In this document: piece after piece, positions 19,196-27,465 of the stretch | How positions within the stretch are numbered: position 1 is the stretch's first letter | Layout: every line of letters begins with the position of its first letter | Assembly: GCF_900110085.1 (NCBI RefSeq) | Contig: NZ_FOCK01000004.1 | Span: 310,001 to 374,000 of the forward strand | Direction of reading: 5' to 3' | Length of the DNA: 64,000 nt | Source: Prevotella sp. ne3005 | GTDB taxonomy: Bacteria > Bacteroidota > Bacteroidia > Bacteroidales > Bacteroidaceae | Program-made: the position numbers and the translations under genes | The notes under the pieces: model-generated | The model's database searches: none | The model's input: the letters and a program-made list of their open reading frames with translations, nothing else | Told to the model about the DNA's origin: nothing

Positions 19196-20209
19196 ATGAA
19201 AAGACTTATCTCCCTCCTGACGCTGTTGATGACACTGCTCTCGGCTACTGCCGATGATACTTTTTGGTTAGGTGCAGATATCAGTGGAACCTCCGCCATA
19301 GAGGCTTTCGGTGGCCAACTCTATAATGCTCAGGGCGAGCCCTGTGAGAACACCAAACTGATGAAGGAATATGGTCTGAACGCTGCCCGATACCGTGTTT
19401 GGGTCGATCCTCGGGGTGGGTTTAGTAGTAAAGAGGATGTGCTCCGCTTGGCTCTTCGCGCTAAGGAGCAGGGCATGGCCATCATGATCGACTTCCATTA
19501 CAGCGATTGGTGGGCTGATCCTGGTAAACAGAATATCCCTAAGGCCTGGGAGCAGATGACTTACGAAGAAATGTGCCAGGCATTGGCAAAGCATACTCAT
19601 GAAACTTTGCAGCTGCTGAAGGATAATGGTGTTGACGTGAAGTGGGTACAGGTTGGCAACGAGACCACCAATGGCTTCCTCTGGCCAATGGGGCGTGCCA
19701 CGGAGAACATGGCGCAATATGCAGGATTGACGCAGGCTGGCTACGAAGCCGTAAAGGCTGTGTTCCCAGACGCCATTTGTATTGTTCACCTCGATGGTGG
19801 CTGCGACCCCAAGCGCTACAAGTTTATTTTCGAGGGACTCAAGGAGCATGGCGCCAAATGGGACATGATAGGTCTGAGTGTCTATCCTTATTGGGACATC
19901 GATGCTGGATTGACCAAAACAGAAGACGAGACACTCGAGAAGGCCATCGCCAACATCAACCAGTTATGGGATCTCTGGCAGACGCCGCTGATGATTGTCG
20001 AGACAGGCTATGATGCCGATCGTGCCGAGGATGGCAAGTTGTGGATGACACGACTAATCAATGCTGCCCGCCATCAGACGAACGGCCATTGTCAGGGCAT
20101 CTTCTACTGGGCTCCTGAAGCCGAAGGTCATTATCGCCTGGGAGCCTTCCGCAACCATCGTCCTACGGCCATCATGGATGCCTTTAAAGAAGCTGCCTCC
20201 AAGCAGTAA
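19196..20209 (+). CDS. GH53 endo-beta-1,4-galactanase
   Basis: The ATG at 19196 gives a 337-residue protein; the earlier TTG at 19190 is less likely. It has a signal peptide (MKRLISLLTLLMTLLSATA). The GH53 (beta/alpha)8 fold is shown by NAARYRVWVDPRGG, the acid/base Glu156 in VQVGNETTNG and the nucleophile Glu269 in LMIVETGYDAD. GH53 enzymes cut beta-1,4-galactan side chains of pectin (arabinogalactan type I). There is no SusC/D pair beside it, so it is an orphan gene with its own promoter at 19162. The product is probably periplasmic, as no lipobox is seen. Confidence 0.93.
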   Translation: MKRLISLLTLLMTLLSATADDTFWLGADISGTSAIEAFGGQLYNAQGEPCENTKLMKEYGLNAARYRVWVDPRGGFSSKEDVLRLALRAKEQGMAIMIDFHYSDWWADPGKQNIPKAWEQMTYEEMCQALAKHTHETLQLLKDNGVDVKWVQVGNETTNGFLWPMGRATENMAQYAGLTQAGYEAVKAVFPDAICIVHLDGGCDPKRYKFIFEGLKEHGAKWDMIGLSVYPYWDIDAGLTKTEDETLEKAIANINQLWDLWQTPLMIVETGYDADRAEDGKLWMTRLINAARHQTNGHCQGIFYWAPEAEGHYRLGAFRNHRPTAIMDAFKEAASKQ

Positions 20210-20845
20210 TTAATAGCCGAGATTCTCGCCCACCAAAATCACGGTATGTTTGCCGTGTGGTGAATTGCGCAAGAAGTGGACGTAGTTGCAGATACTCTCT
20301 GGCGAATTACAGTTGTGGCAGACACCATCCACCTGACAGGGCGTCTTGATGTCGAAACGGGTCGCATTGATAGGTGAGGCCGTGCTGCGAGCCCTGGCCA
20401 GAGCAGCCTCCACCGTTTGGGTCACCTTGTTCAATCCGATGATAAAGATCACCTTCTTGGGTCCCCATGTAATAGCTGCCACACGGTTACCATTCCCGTC
20501 GATATTCACAATCACACCGTCTTCAGAAATGGCATTTGCACTCGACAGATAGACATCGGTCGTAAAAGCTCTGACATACATCTGCACTTTCTCCTCGTTG
20601 CCCTCTACGAGGTCGCGGTCCAGCACTTCATATGTTCCTTTCTTCCTAAGGGCATCAGGCAGTCCCATATCCCGTATGGTCATCGAACCGCCCCAAGTGA
20701 TACTGCTGCCATCGGGAATCAGTTCTAACACTTTCTGAATGGTTTCCTCGGAGGTTTTACAATAGAAGGCCTCCATATTACGGCGTTTCAGATTCTTGAT
20801 CATCCGTTCTGCCAGTCGTTCGTTTCTGAGTTCTTTGGGTGTCAT
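20210..20845 (-). CDS. LUD-domain (LutC/YkgG-like) lactate utilisation family protein
   Basis: A 211-residue cytoplasmic protein with the LUD (DUF162) pattern: SSITWGGSMTIRDMGL, then TTDVYLSSANAISEDGVIVN and RVAAITWGPKKVIFIIG. It lacks iron-sulfur motifs of LutB, although the C-terminal region has several Cys (TPCQVDGVCHNCNSPESIC) that might bind a metal. The family includes LutC of the lactate oxidation complex, but stand-alone copies like this have unknown roles. Its promoter (TATTTTTG, minus strand) is at 20873-20880. The stop abuts that of GH53. Confidence 0.85.
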   Translation of the reverse strand: MTPKELRNERLAERMIKNLKRRNMEAFYCKTSEETIQKVLELIPDGSSITWGGSMTIRDMGLPDALRKKGTYEVLDRDLVEGNEEKVQMYVRAFTTDVYLSSANAISEDGVIVNIDGNGNRVAAITWGPKKVIFIIGLNKVTQTVEAALARARSTASPINATRFDIKTPCQVDGVCHNCNSPESICNYVHFLRNSPHGKHTVILVGENLGY

Positions 20846-20872
20846 AATCCTATTTGTTTAGTTAATCCTCGG

Positions 20873-20974
20873 CAAAAATACACATTATTAATAATACGTG
20901 CAAGAAAAAACGGCTAAACAATCCTAAAAGTTGGTATTTGGATAGAGGTCATTCGCAAAAAATCATTATCTTTG
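20873..20974. promoter_or_regulatory. Divergent promoters for LUD and ZIP genes
   Basis: TATTTTTG on the minus strand (20873-20880) faces away from TATCTTTG on the plus strand (20967-20974). The latter is 18 bases ahead of the ZIP start at 20992. Confidence 0.55.
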
Positions 20975-20991
20975 CAGCAATATCGAAGACA

Positions 20992-21768
20992 ATGACATTG
21001 ATTATAGGACTATTGATACCATTGCTGGGCACGATGCTTGGTTCTGCCTTTGTGTTCTTCATGAAGGACGAAATGTCTGTGAGGTTACAGAAGACGCTTC
21101 TGGGATTTGCCTCTGGCGTGATGGTGGCGGCATCAGTATGGTCGTTGCTGATTCCATCGATGGAGATGGTGGAAGATAGCGGGCGCTGGTCTGTCCTTCC
21201 TGCTGCTGTAGGATTCCTATTGGGTATGGGATTCTTGCTGATGATTGACGAGTTGACACCTCACCTCCATATCGGCACAGACAAACCCGAGGGTATGCAA
21301 TCGCATCTCTCCAAGACAGCGATGCTGGCTCTGGCTGTCACCATTCACAACTTGCCAGAAGGTATGGCGGTGGGCGTGGTATTCGCTGGAGCAGAGAGCA
21401 GTGTCTCGAATATCTCATTGGCCAGTGCTGTAGCCGTAGCCTTAGGTATCGCCATCCAAAACGTGCCTGAGGGTGCTATTATCTCCATGCCCATGCGGGC
21501 AGCAGGCAATTCCAAGTGGAAGTCATTTGTGATTGGTTCGTTGAGTGGTGCCGTTGAGCCTGTAGGAGCCGTCGCCGTCCTACTCCTGGCCTCGATGCTG
21601 ATGCCTGTCCTTCCTTATATGTTGGCCTTTGCTGCTGGTGCCATGTTCTATGTCGTTGTCGAGGAACTGATTCCTGAGGCCTCCAATGGTCAGCACTCTA
21701 ACCTTAGCACCATCGGTTTCGCAGTAGGTTTTGTCCTGATGATGGTGCTTGATGTGGTGATGGGGTAG
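20992..21768 (+). CDS. ZIP family metal transporter
   Basis: Start chosen at 20992 (MTLIIGLLIPLLGTMLGSAF) because the -7 element at 20967-20974 lies within the longer frame. The 258-residue product has eight hydrophobic segments and both ZIP metal-site helices: HNLPEGMAVGV (transmembrane 4) and IQNVPEGAIIS (transmembrane 5). It resembles the GufA/ZupT branch, which takes up zinc or other divalent ions. Monocistronic; the fructan locus begins about 150 bases later. Confidence 0.92.
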   Translation: MTLIIGLLIPLLGTMLGSAFVFFMKDEMSVRLQKTLLGFASGVMVAASVWSLLIPSMEMVEDSGRWSVLPAAVGFLLGMGFLLMIDELTPHLHIGTDKPEGMQSHLSKTAMLALAVTIHNLPEGMAVGVVFAGAESSVSNISLASAVAVALGIAIQNVPEGAIISMPMRAAGNSKWKSFVIGSLSGAVEPVGAVAVLLLASMLMPVLPYMLAFAAGAMFYVVVEELIPEASNGQHSNLSTIGFAVGFVLMMVLDVVMG

Positions 21769-21807
21769 TTTAGCATATGTTTATTAAAGAAGTAATACCA
21801 TCAATAT

Positions 21808-21842
21808 TCGTTCATTGCTAACAAAAATGTTGCAATGAACGA
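21808..21842. promoter_or_regulatory. Perfect 11-bp inverted repeat operator upstream of GH32
   Basis: TCGTTCATTGC (21808-21818) and GCAATGAACGA (21832-21842) are exact reverse complements, 13 bases apart. The pair lies about 52 bases upstream of the -7 element TATTTTTG (21894-21901). A near-identical pair lies ahead of the SusC gene (27350-27406). Probably the binding site of the locus regulator. Confidence 0.7.
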
Positions 21843-21893
21843 TTTTTATTATTAAATGAAACATTATTTATTGTAAATATAAGGTTTTTGACC

Positions 21894-21901
21894 TATTTTT
21901 G
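21894..21901 (+). promoter_or_regulatory. -7 promoter element of the GH32-permease-fructokinase operon
   Basis: TATTTTTG, 23 bases before the GH32 start at 21925 and downstream of the inverted-repeat operator. Confidence 0.55.
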
Positions 21902-21924
21902 CAGCAGAATTCGATAACAATCAA

Positions 21925-23616
21925 ATGAATAGTAAAATGAAAAGAACAGCAATTTCTATCGTGGCCGCCCTGCTGACGTCGCTGTCGGCACAGGCTCAGG
22001 TGAACCCAATGGTATTGAGTGAAAACCATGCGATGGTACGTCTGGAGACAGGATGCAAGTATGTATTGCTGCCTGTTGAGGAGAAGGCAGAGAATGCCAA
22101 CATACGCATCATTGGTATGGAGAACCAGAGTACGCGTCGTCCGAATGTACGACTGGCAGTTGACAACGTAGACTATTACGTGCCCCTAGAGATAAAGGAC
22201 GGTCAACTGCTTGATATTATCTTCCATGGCGACCGTCGTACGACAGGCAACATGAAAGGCTTTGCTTGCTGGAAGGAGATGAAGTTTAGTGATACTTTCG
22301 ATACTACCAATCGCGAGAAGTTCCGCCCAGCCTATCACCATACGCCACAATATGGTTGGATGAACGATCCGAATGGAATGTTCTATAAGGACGGCGAATG
22401 GCATTTATACTATCAGTACAATCCCTATGGCTCTTTGTGGGAGAACATGACATGGGGCCATAGCGTCTCTAAGGACCTTGTCCACTGGGAGGCTTTACCA
22501 TTGGCCATTGAGGCAGATGCCTTAGGCACTATCTTTAGTGGATCTTGTGTGGTAGACAAAGATAATACCGCTGGCTTTGGTAAGAACGCTGTCATCGCCT
22601 TCTACACTTCTGCAGGGGAGGCTCAGACTCAGTCGATGGCCTACTCAACAGATGGTGGACGTACCTTTAATAAATATGGAAAGAACCCCGTTGTTACTTT
22701 TAACGCACCCGACTTCCGTGACCCCAAGGTGTTCTGGTATGATGGCACTAACCGCTGGATTATGATGCTAGCCGTGGGACAGGAAATGCAGATCTGGTCA
22801 TCGGCCAACCTGAAGGACTGGCAGAAGGAAAGCAGCTTCGGTAGTGAATATGGTAATCATGGTGGTGTATGGGAGTGTCCTGACCTGTTGAAGATCGAAG
22901 ACAAATGGGTGCTGATTTGTAACATCAATCCTGGTGGACCTTTTGGCGGCAGTGCTACCCAGTATTTTGTTGGTGACTTCGATGGTCATAAGTTTACCTG
23001 CGAGTCTATGCCAAAGGTAACGAAGTGGCTTGACTATGGTAAGGACCATTATGCTACCGTTTCATTCTCAAATGCGCCCGATGGCCGTACTGTGGTTCTG
23101 GCTTGGATGTCCAACTGGCAGTATGCTAACCAGGTGCCCACAAGACAGTTCCGCTCAGCTAACTCTATAGCTCGTGACCTAGGCCTGTTCAAGGATGGCG
23201 AGGAGACCTATGTCAGTGTGATACCCTCGAAGGAAACACTGGCTATGCGTGGTAAGAAAATCAAGAACCCGACAGATGCCTGTGAGATTGTCGTCGACGT
23301 GAAGGGCTCAATGGAGTTGATACTCTCCAACACAAAGGGTGAGCAGGTTGTCATGAAATACGATGCTCAGAAACAGACCTTCGCTATGAACCGCAAGCAG
23401 AGTGGAGACATCAGTTTCAGTGAAGCTTTCCCGATAGAGACTACAGCTCCCACCCATGGTGCTCTGAAACAGCTTCGCCTCTTCATCGACCATAGTAGCA
23501 TTGAGGCCTTTGCCAGTGACGGAAAGATGGCGATGACCAATCTCGTATTCCCCAACGAGCCTTATAACACGCTGAAAGTGAAAGGCGGTAAGGCAACCAT
23601 CTACGAGATTAAATAG
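21925..23616 (+). CDS. Periplasmic GH32 beta-fructosidase
   Basis: A 563-residue enzyme with a type I signal peptide ending SAQAQ, so likely periplasmic. A beta-rich domain (about 27-125, DUF4980-like) precedes the GH32 five-bladed propeller. Catalytic residues are visible: nucleophile Asp148 in GWMNDPNG, stabiliser Asp266 in FRDPKVFW, and acid/base Glu317 in WECPDLL. The C-terminal beta-sandwich (about 420-563) ends in IEAFASDGKMAMTNLVFP. It likely releases fructose from fructo-oligosaccharides brought in by SusC/D. It leads an operon with the permease and fructokinase. Confidence 0.93.
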   Translation: MNSKMKRTAISIVAALLTSLSAQAQVNPMVLSENHAMVRLETGCKYVLLPVEEKAENANIRIIGMENQSTRRPNVRLAVDNVDYYVPLEIKDGQLLDIIFHGDRRTTGNMKGFACWKEMKFSDTFDTTNREKFRPAYHHTPQYGWMNDPNGMFYKDGEWHLYYQYNPYGSLWENMTWGHSVSKDLVHWEALPLAIEADALGTIFSGSCVVDKDNTAGFGKNAVIAFYTSAGEAQTQSMAYSTDGGRTFNKYGKNPVVTFNAPDFRDPKVFWYDGTNRWIMMLAVGQEMQIWSSANLKDWQKESSFGSEYGNHGGVWECPDLLKIEDKWVLICNINPGGPFGGSATQYFVGDFDGHKFTCESMPKVTKWLDYGKDHYATVSFSNAPDGRTVVLAWMSNWQYANQVPTRQFRSANSIARDLGLFKDGEETYVSVIPSKETLAMRGKKIKNPTDACEIVVDVKGSMELILSNTKGEQVVMKYDAQKQTFAMNRKQSGDISFSEAFPIETTAPTHGALKQLRLFIDHSSIEAFASDGKMAMTNLVFPNEPYNTLKVKGGKATIYEIK

Positions 23617-23640
23617 TAAATAATCAAATAACATACAACT

Positions 23641-24807
23641 ATGAGTAAAGTTAACAAACTTGCCCTTGTTCCTGTGATGCTCTGCTTCTTCTGCATGGGC
23701 TTCGTAGACTTGGTGGGCATCGCTTCGAACTATGTGAAAGAAGATTTGGCCCTAAACGATTCGACAGCCAACATCTTTCCTTCGCTGGTGTTCTTCTGGT
23801 TCCTGATCTTCAGTGTGCCAACGGGTATGCTGATGAACAAGATCGGGCGTAAGAACACTGTGTTGCTCTCGCTTGGCGTGACTGTACTGTCGCTGCTGAT
23901 TCCTCTGTTTGGTAATAACTTCGCTATCATGCTGATCTCATTCTCGTTGTTGGGTATTGGAAATGCTCTGATGCAGACATCGTTGAATCCGCTGGTATCG
24001 ACCGTTATGGGTGGTGGTAATCTGGCTTCTACCCTCACTTTCGGACAGTTCATTAAGGCCATCGCCTCGTTTCTGGCTCCTTATCTGGCTATGTGGGGTG
24101 CTACTCAGGTGATTCCCTCGTTCGGCTACGATTGGCGCATCCTCTTTGGCATCTATTTCGTTATCGGTATTCTGGCTACCGTCCTTTTGGGTGTGACGCA
24201 TATCGATGAGCCCAAGATTGAGGGTAAGGCTTCGACCTTTGCTGAGTGCTTAAAACTGCTCGGCACCCCCATCGTATTGTTGTCGTTCTTTGGTATTATG
24301 TGCCACGTGGGTATCGATGTTGGTACCAACACCACAGCTCCGAAGATCCTGATGGAACGCTTAAACATGACACTCAATGAGGCTGCCTTTGCAACCAGTC
24401 TCTACTTCATCTTCCGTACCATTGGTTGTCTGACGGGCTCGTTCTTCCTCCGTGTATTGCCTACGCGTACATTCTTTATTATCAGTGTTGTGATGATGGC
24501 ACTCTCGATGTGTGGACTCTTCATCGGCACAGAGAAATGGATTCTCTACACGGCTATCGCACTGGTGGGTTATGGCAATAGCAACATCTTCTCTATCTGT
24601 TTTGCTCAGGCACTCACAGCAATGCCTCAGAAGCAGAACGAGGTTAGTGGTCTGATGATTATGGGCCTTTTCGGTGGAACGGTATTCCCGTTGTTGATGG
24701 GTTTTGCCAGCGATGCCATCGGACAGGCAGGTGCTGTATTGATCATGGCCCTCGGCGTTATTTATCTATTCACCTATATCAAACAACTTAATACAGAAAA
24801 AGCATGA
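23641..24807 (+). CDS. MFS sugar permease, probable fructose importer
   Basis: A 388-residue inner-membrane protein with twelve predicted helices, of the FucP-like major facilitator branch. Family features include SLVFFWFLIFSVPTGMLMNK in the second helix and the loop RKN. It lies between a GH32 gene (24-base gap) and a fructokinase gene (4-base overlap), so its substrate is almost certainly fructose released in the periplasm. The order GH32-permease-kinase is the same as in Bacteroides fructan loci. Confidence 0.88.
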   Translation: MSKVNKLALVPVMLCFFCMGFVDLVGIASNYVKEDLALNDSTANIFPSLVFFWFLIFSVPTGMLMNKIGRKNTVLLSLGVTVLSLLIPLFGNNFAIMLISFSLLGIGNALMQTSLNPLVSTVMGGGNLASTLTFGQFIKAIASFLAPYLAMWGATQVIPSFGYDWRILFGIYFVIGILATVLLGVTHIDEPKIEGKASTFAECLKLLGTPIVLLSFFGIMCHVGIDVGTNTTAPKILMERLNMTLNEAAFATSLYFIFRTIGCLTGSFFLRVLPTRTFFIISVVMMALSMCGLFIGTEKWILYTAIALVGYGNSNIFSICFAQALTAMPQKQNEVSGLMIMGLFGGTVFPLLMGFASDAIGQAGAVLIMALGVIYLFTYIKQLNTEKA

Positions 24808-25682
24808 AACGTTATATTGTAGGCCTCGGTGAGGCATTGTGGGATGTACTTCCCGAAGGTAAGAAATTAGGTGGCGCTCCTGCCAATTTCGCTTATCACG
24901 CAGCACAGTTTGGTTTGGATACCATTGCCATCAGCGCATTAGGCGAGGATGCACTGGCAGAAGAAACCATCGATGCTCTGAAAGAGCACAATCTGAACTA
25001 CCTGATGCCACGAGTTCCTTATCCTACGGGAACGGTGCAGGTAACACTTTCCGGTGAAGGTATCCCCACGTATGACATCAAGGAGAATGTGGCCTGGGAT
25101 AATATTCCTTTCAATGCAGAGATGGAAGAGATTGCAAAGAGCGCACGGGCTGTCTGCTTCGGTTCACTGGCTCAGCGTAATATTGTCAGCCGTGAGAATA
25201 TCCGCAAGTTCCTTGATGCCACACCCGATGACTGTCTGAAGATCTGTGACATCAACCTGCGCCAGCAGTTCTATAGCAAGGAGATCCTTGAGGATTCGTT
25301 CTGTATCTGTAATATCTTGAAGATTAATGACGAGGAGCTGGTTGTTGTCAACCGTATGTTTGGTTATGATGGACTGGATATGCGCCAGACCTGTGAGAAG
25401 ATTGTACAGGATTACCACCTGAAGATGCTTGTGCTGACCTGTGGTACAAATGGCTCGTACGTCTTTACTGATGACGGACTGACATCGTTCCAGGACACAC
25501 CGAAGGTTGAGGTGGCTGACACCGTGGGTGCCGGCGACTCGTTTACCGGTTCGTTCTGTGCTTCAATCATCAATGGCCGACCAGTACAGGAAGCCCACAA
25601 GACGGCCGTTCAGGTCAGTGCCTATGTATGCACTCAGAACGGTGCCATGCCTATCATACCAGACAAACTGAAAAAAGCATAA
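24804..25682 (+). CDS. PfkB family fructokinase
   Basis: A 292-residue ribokinase-family sugar kinase. The N-terminal GGAPANFAYHAAQFG substrate-binding segment and the C-terminal PfkB signature DTVGAGDSFTGSF with catalytic Asp245 are both present. It phosphorylates fructose in the cytoplasm to feed glycolysis. Its ATG overlaps the stop of the permease gene (ATGA at 24804-24807), implying coupled translation. A strong terminator follows at 25691. Confidence 0.92.
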   Translation: MKRYIVGLGEALWDVLPEGKKLGGAPANFAYHAAQFGLDTIAISALGEDALAEETIDALKEHNLNYLMPRVPYPTGTVQVTLSGEGIPTYDIKENVAWDNIPFNAEMEEIAKSARAVCFGSLAQRNIVSRENIRKFLDATPDDCLKICDINLRQQFYSKEILEDSFCICNILKINDEELVVVNRMFGYDGLDMRQTCEKIVQDYHLKMLVLTCGTNGSYVFTDDGLTSFQDTPKVEVADTVGAGDSFTGSFCASIINGRPVQEAHKTAVQVSAYVCTQNGAMPIIPDKLKKA

Positions 25683-25690
25683 TATCCATT

Positions 25691-25725
25691 AAGAGGTTCA
25701 GTTTCTTACTGAACCTCTTTTTTTA
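25691..25725 (+). terminator. Rho-independent terminator after fructokinase
   Basis: AAGAGGTTCAGT pairs with ACTGAACCTCTT around a short loop, followed by a run of T. It begins eight bases after the fructokinase stop. Confidence 0.88.
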
Positions 25726-25780
25726 TTCCTCCCTTTGTTACATTTTTCCAAAAATATTTGGAATTTCCGCAAAGTTTTCA

Positions 25781-25788
25781 TATCTTTG
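25781..25788 (+). promoter_or_regulatory. -7 promoter element of the regulator gene
   Basis: TATCTTTG, 29 bases before the start codon at 25818. No copy of the inverted-repeat operator was seen here, so the regulator gene is probably not controlled by the same site. Confidence 0.6.
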
Positions 25789-25817
25789 CAGCACCTATTA
25801 CTAACGCCGGTATACCA

Positions 25818-27338
25818 ATGCGCAAGTTTTTATTTTACCTGATTGCACTTACAATAGTTCTATCTTCTTGCTCTAAAAGTGAGAAGACTTATAAGATTGC
25901 TGTGTCTCAGTGTTCGGAAGATATATGGCGTCATAAGTTGAATCAGGAGTTGGTAATGGGCACCTATTTCTATGATGACGTGGAGCTGAGTTTTGCCTCT
26001 GCTGATGATAGTGACGAGAAGCAGATAGAACAGATCAACCAGTTTGTCAATGAAGGTGTCGATCTGTTGATTGTGGCTCCAAACCAGGTTTCCACCGTTT
26101 CGCCTGCCATCGACAACGCTTTCGACAAAGGGATTCCAGTCATAGTCTTTGACCGGAAGACCAACTCAGAGAAATATACGGCTTCTATCGGAGCCGATAA
26201 CTATGAGATGGGTTCGCTGATGGGGGAGTATATAGCTACTCAACTTGGTGGAAAAGGTCGTGTGTTGGAGATTATGGGACTAAAGGGGTCGTCACCCGCC
26301 ATCGATCGTCATAACGGCTTTGTAAAAGCACTTGCCGCCTATCCTGGTATAGAGCTTGTCGCTTCGCTGCAAGGCGACTGGACAGAGGAAAGTGCCGTCA
26401 AAGCTATCAAGGACTATCAAGGCGACCTTACTCATATTGATTACGTCTTTGGTCAGAATGACCGTATGGCCGTGGGTGCCTCGAAGACGCTGGCCAGCAA
26501 AACTACGAAATACTGTGGCATCGATGGTCTTCCTGGAAAAGGGAACGGTATTGAATGTGTTCGCGATTCGGTGCTGGAAGTCTCCTATATCTATCCCACT
26601 CATGGAGATCAGGTGCTCCAATTGGCGATGAACATCCTGGAAGGGAAACCTTACGAGAAGGACAATCCTTTGATGGCGTCGCTTGTCACCAAAGACAATG
26701 CCAAAGTGTTGCTGCTGCAGAACGAGGAACTGGTGCGCCAAAGTAACAATATCAATTTGTTACATAGGCAAGCTGACAACTACCTGCAACAGCTTAACAG
26801 CCAACGTTTGATAACGTTGCTTTTGGCTATTGTCATATTTGTAATCACTGTCAGTGGTATGATTATTGTTTCCAACATGCACCGCCGTCACCGTCTGGAG
26901 CGCCAGGCTTTCTCAATGGTGGTAAACGTACCGGTAGAAGATGAGCCGGCAGAGGTGGCTCCTGCTCCGGAACAGCCGCAGATTACGACTGTGACCCCAG
27001 AGGAACAGGCACATATAGAAGCGGGATCTGATGCCCGATTCCTGGAGAAGCTTCGTGGTCTTGTACAGGAACAGATGGGTGAGAGCTCTTTAAGTGTTGA
27101 GACCTTGGCCGAACAGATGGGCGTCAGCCGTGTTCAGCTATATAGAAAAGTGAAGACGCTGACAGGTCGTACACCTGTCGATATTATCCGCTTGAGTCGT
27201 CTTAACCGTAGCAAGGTTTTGCTGGAGACAACCGATAAGAATGTATCCGAGGTTGCCTATGAAGTAGGGTTTACTGCCCCCTCTTATTTCACCAAATGTT
27301 TCAAAGACGAGTTTGGCATTAGTCCTTCCGACCTTTAA
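25818..27338 (+). CDS. Membrane-anchored sugar-binding/AraC one-component regulator
   Basis: The ATG at 25818 is chosen because the longer frame begins upstream of the -7 element (25781-25788). The 506-residue product has a signal sequence with a lipobox-like LSSC (Cys18), a type I periplasmic sugar-binding domain (about 24-300, KIAVSQCSEDIWRHKLNQEL, VNEGVDLLIVAPNQ), a short helical linker, one transmembrane helix (about 331-353), a Pro/Glu-rich linker, and a C-terminal AraC double helix-turn-helix (about 408-506, LAEQMGVSRVQLYRKVK and VAYEVGFTAPSYFTKCFKDEFG). It has no kinase or receiver domain. It probably senses fructose or a fructo-oligosaccharide outside the inner membrane and activates the flanking fructan operons. 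Confidence 0.88.
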   Translation: MRKFLFYLIALTIVLSSCSKSEKTYKIAVSQCSEDIWRHKLNQELVMGTYFYDDVELSFASADDSDEKQIEQINQFVNEGVDLLIVAPNQVSTVSPAIDNAFDKGIPVIVFDRKTNSEKYTASIGADNYEMGSLMGEYIATQLGGKGRVLEIMGLKGSSPAIDRHNGFVKALAAYPGIELVASLQGDWTEESAVKAIKDYQGDLTHIDYVFGQNDRMAVGASKTLASKTTKYCGIDGLPGKGNGIECVRDSVLEVSYIYPTHGDQVLQLAMNILEGKPYEKDNPLMASLVTKDNAKVLLLQNEELVRQSNNINLLHRQADNYLQQLNSQRLITLLLAIVIFVITVSGMIIVSNMHRRHRLERQAFSMVVNVPVEDEPAEVAPAPEQPQITTVTPEEQAHIEAGSDARFLEKLRGLVQEQMGESSLSVETLAEQMGVSRVQLYRKVKTLTGRTPVDIIRLSRLNRSKVLLETTDKNVSEVAYEVGFTAPSYFTKCFKDEFGISPSDL

Positions 27339-27349
27339 GTTAGCAAAAA

Positions 27350-27406
27350 TCGTTCATTTCTTCGCAAATTTGTTACACTGAAACAATTTTTGCATGGAAT
27401 GAACGA
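27350..27406. promoter_or_regulatory. Inverted-repeat operator upstream of SusC
   Basis: TCGTTCATTTC (27350-27360) and GGAATGAACGA (27396-27406) are reverse complements at 10 of 11 positions and match the GH32 operator at 21808-21842. The outer span here is 57 bp against 35 bp there, a difference of 22 bp or about two helical turns. The -7 element TACCTTTG is at 27437-27444. Confidence 0.7.
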
Positions 27407-27436
27407 TATTTTTACGCCCTCACGCGAATTGCTTAG

Positions 27437-27444
27437 TACCTTTG
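27437..27444 (+). promoter_or_regulatory. -7 promoter element of the SusC-SusD-SGBP-GH32 operon
   Basis: TACCTTTG, 31 bases downstream of the operator and 22 bases ahead of the ATG at 27466. Confidence 0.6.
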
Positions 27445-27465
27445 CAGCAAATATTTCAATTCATT

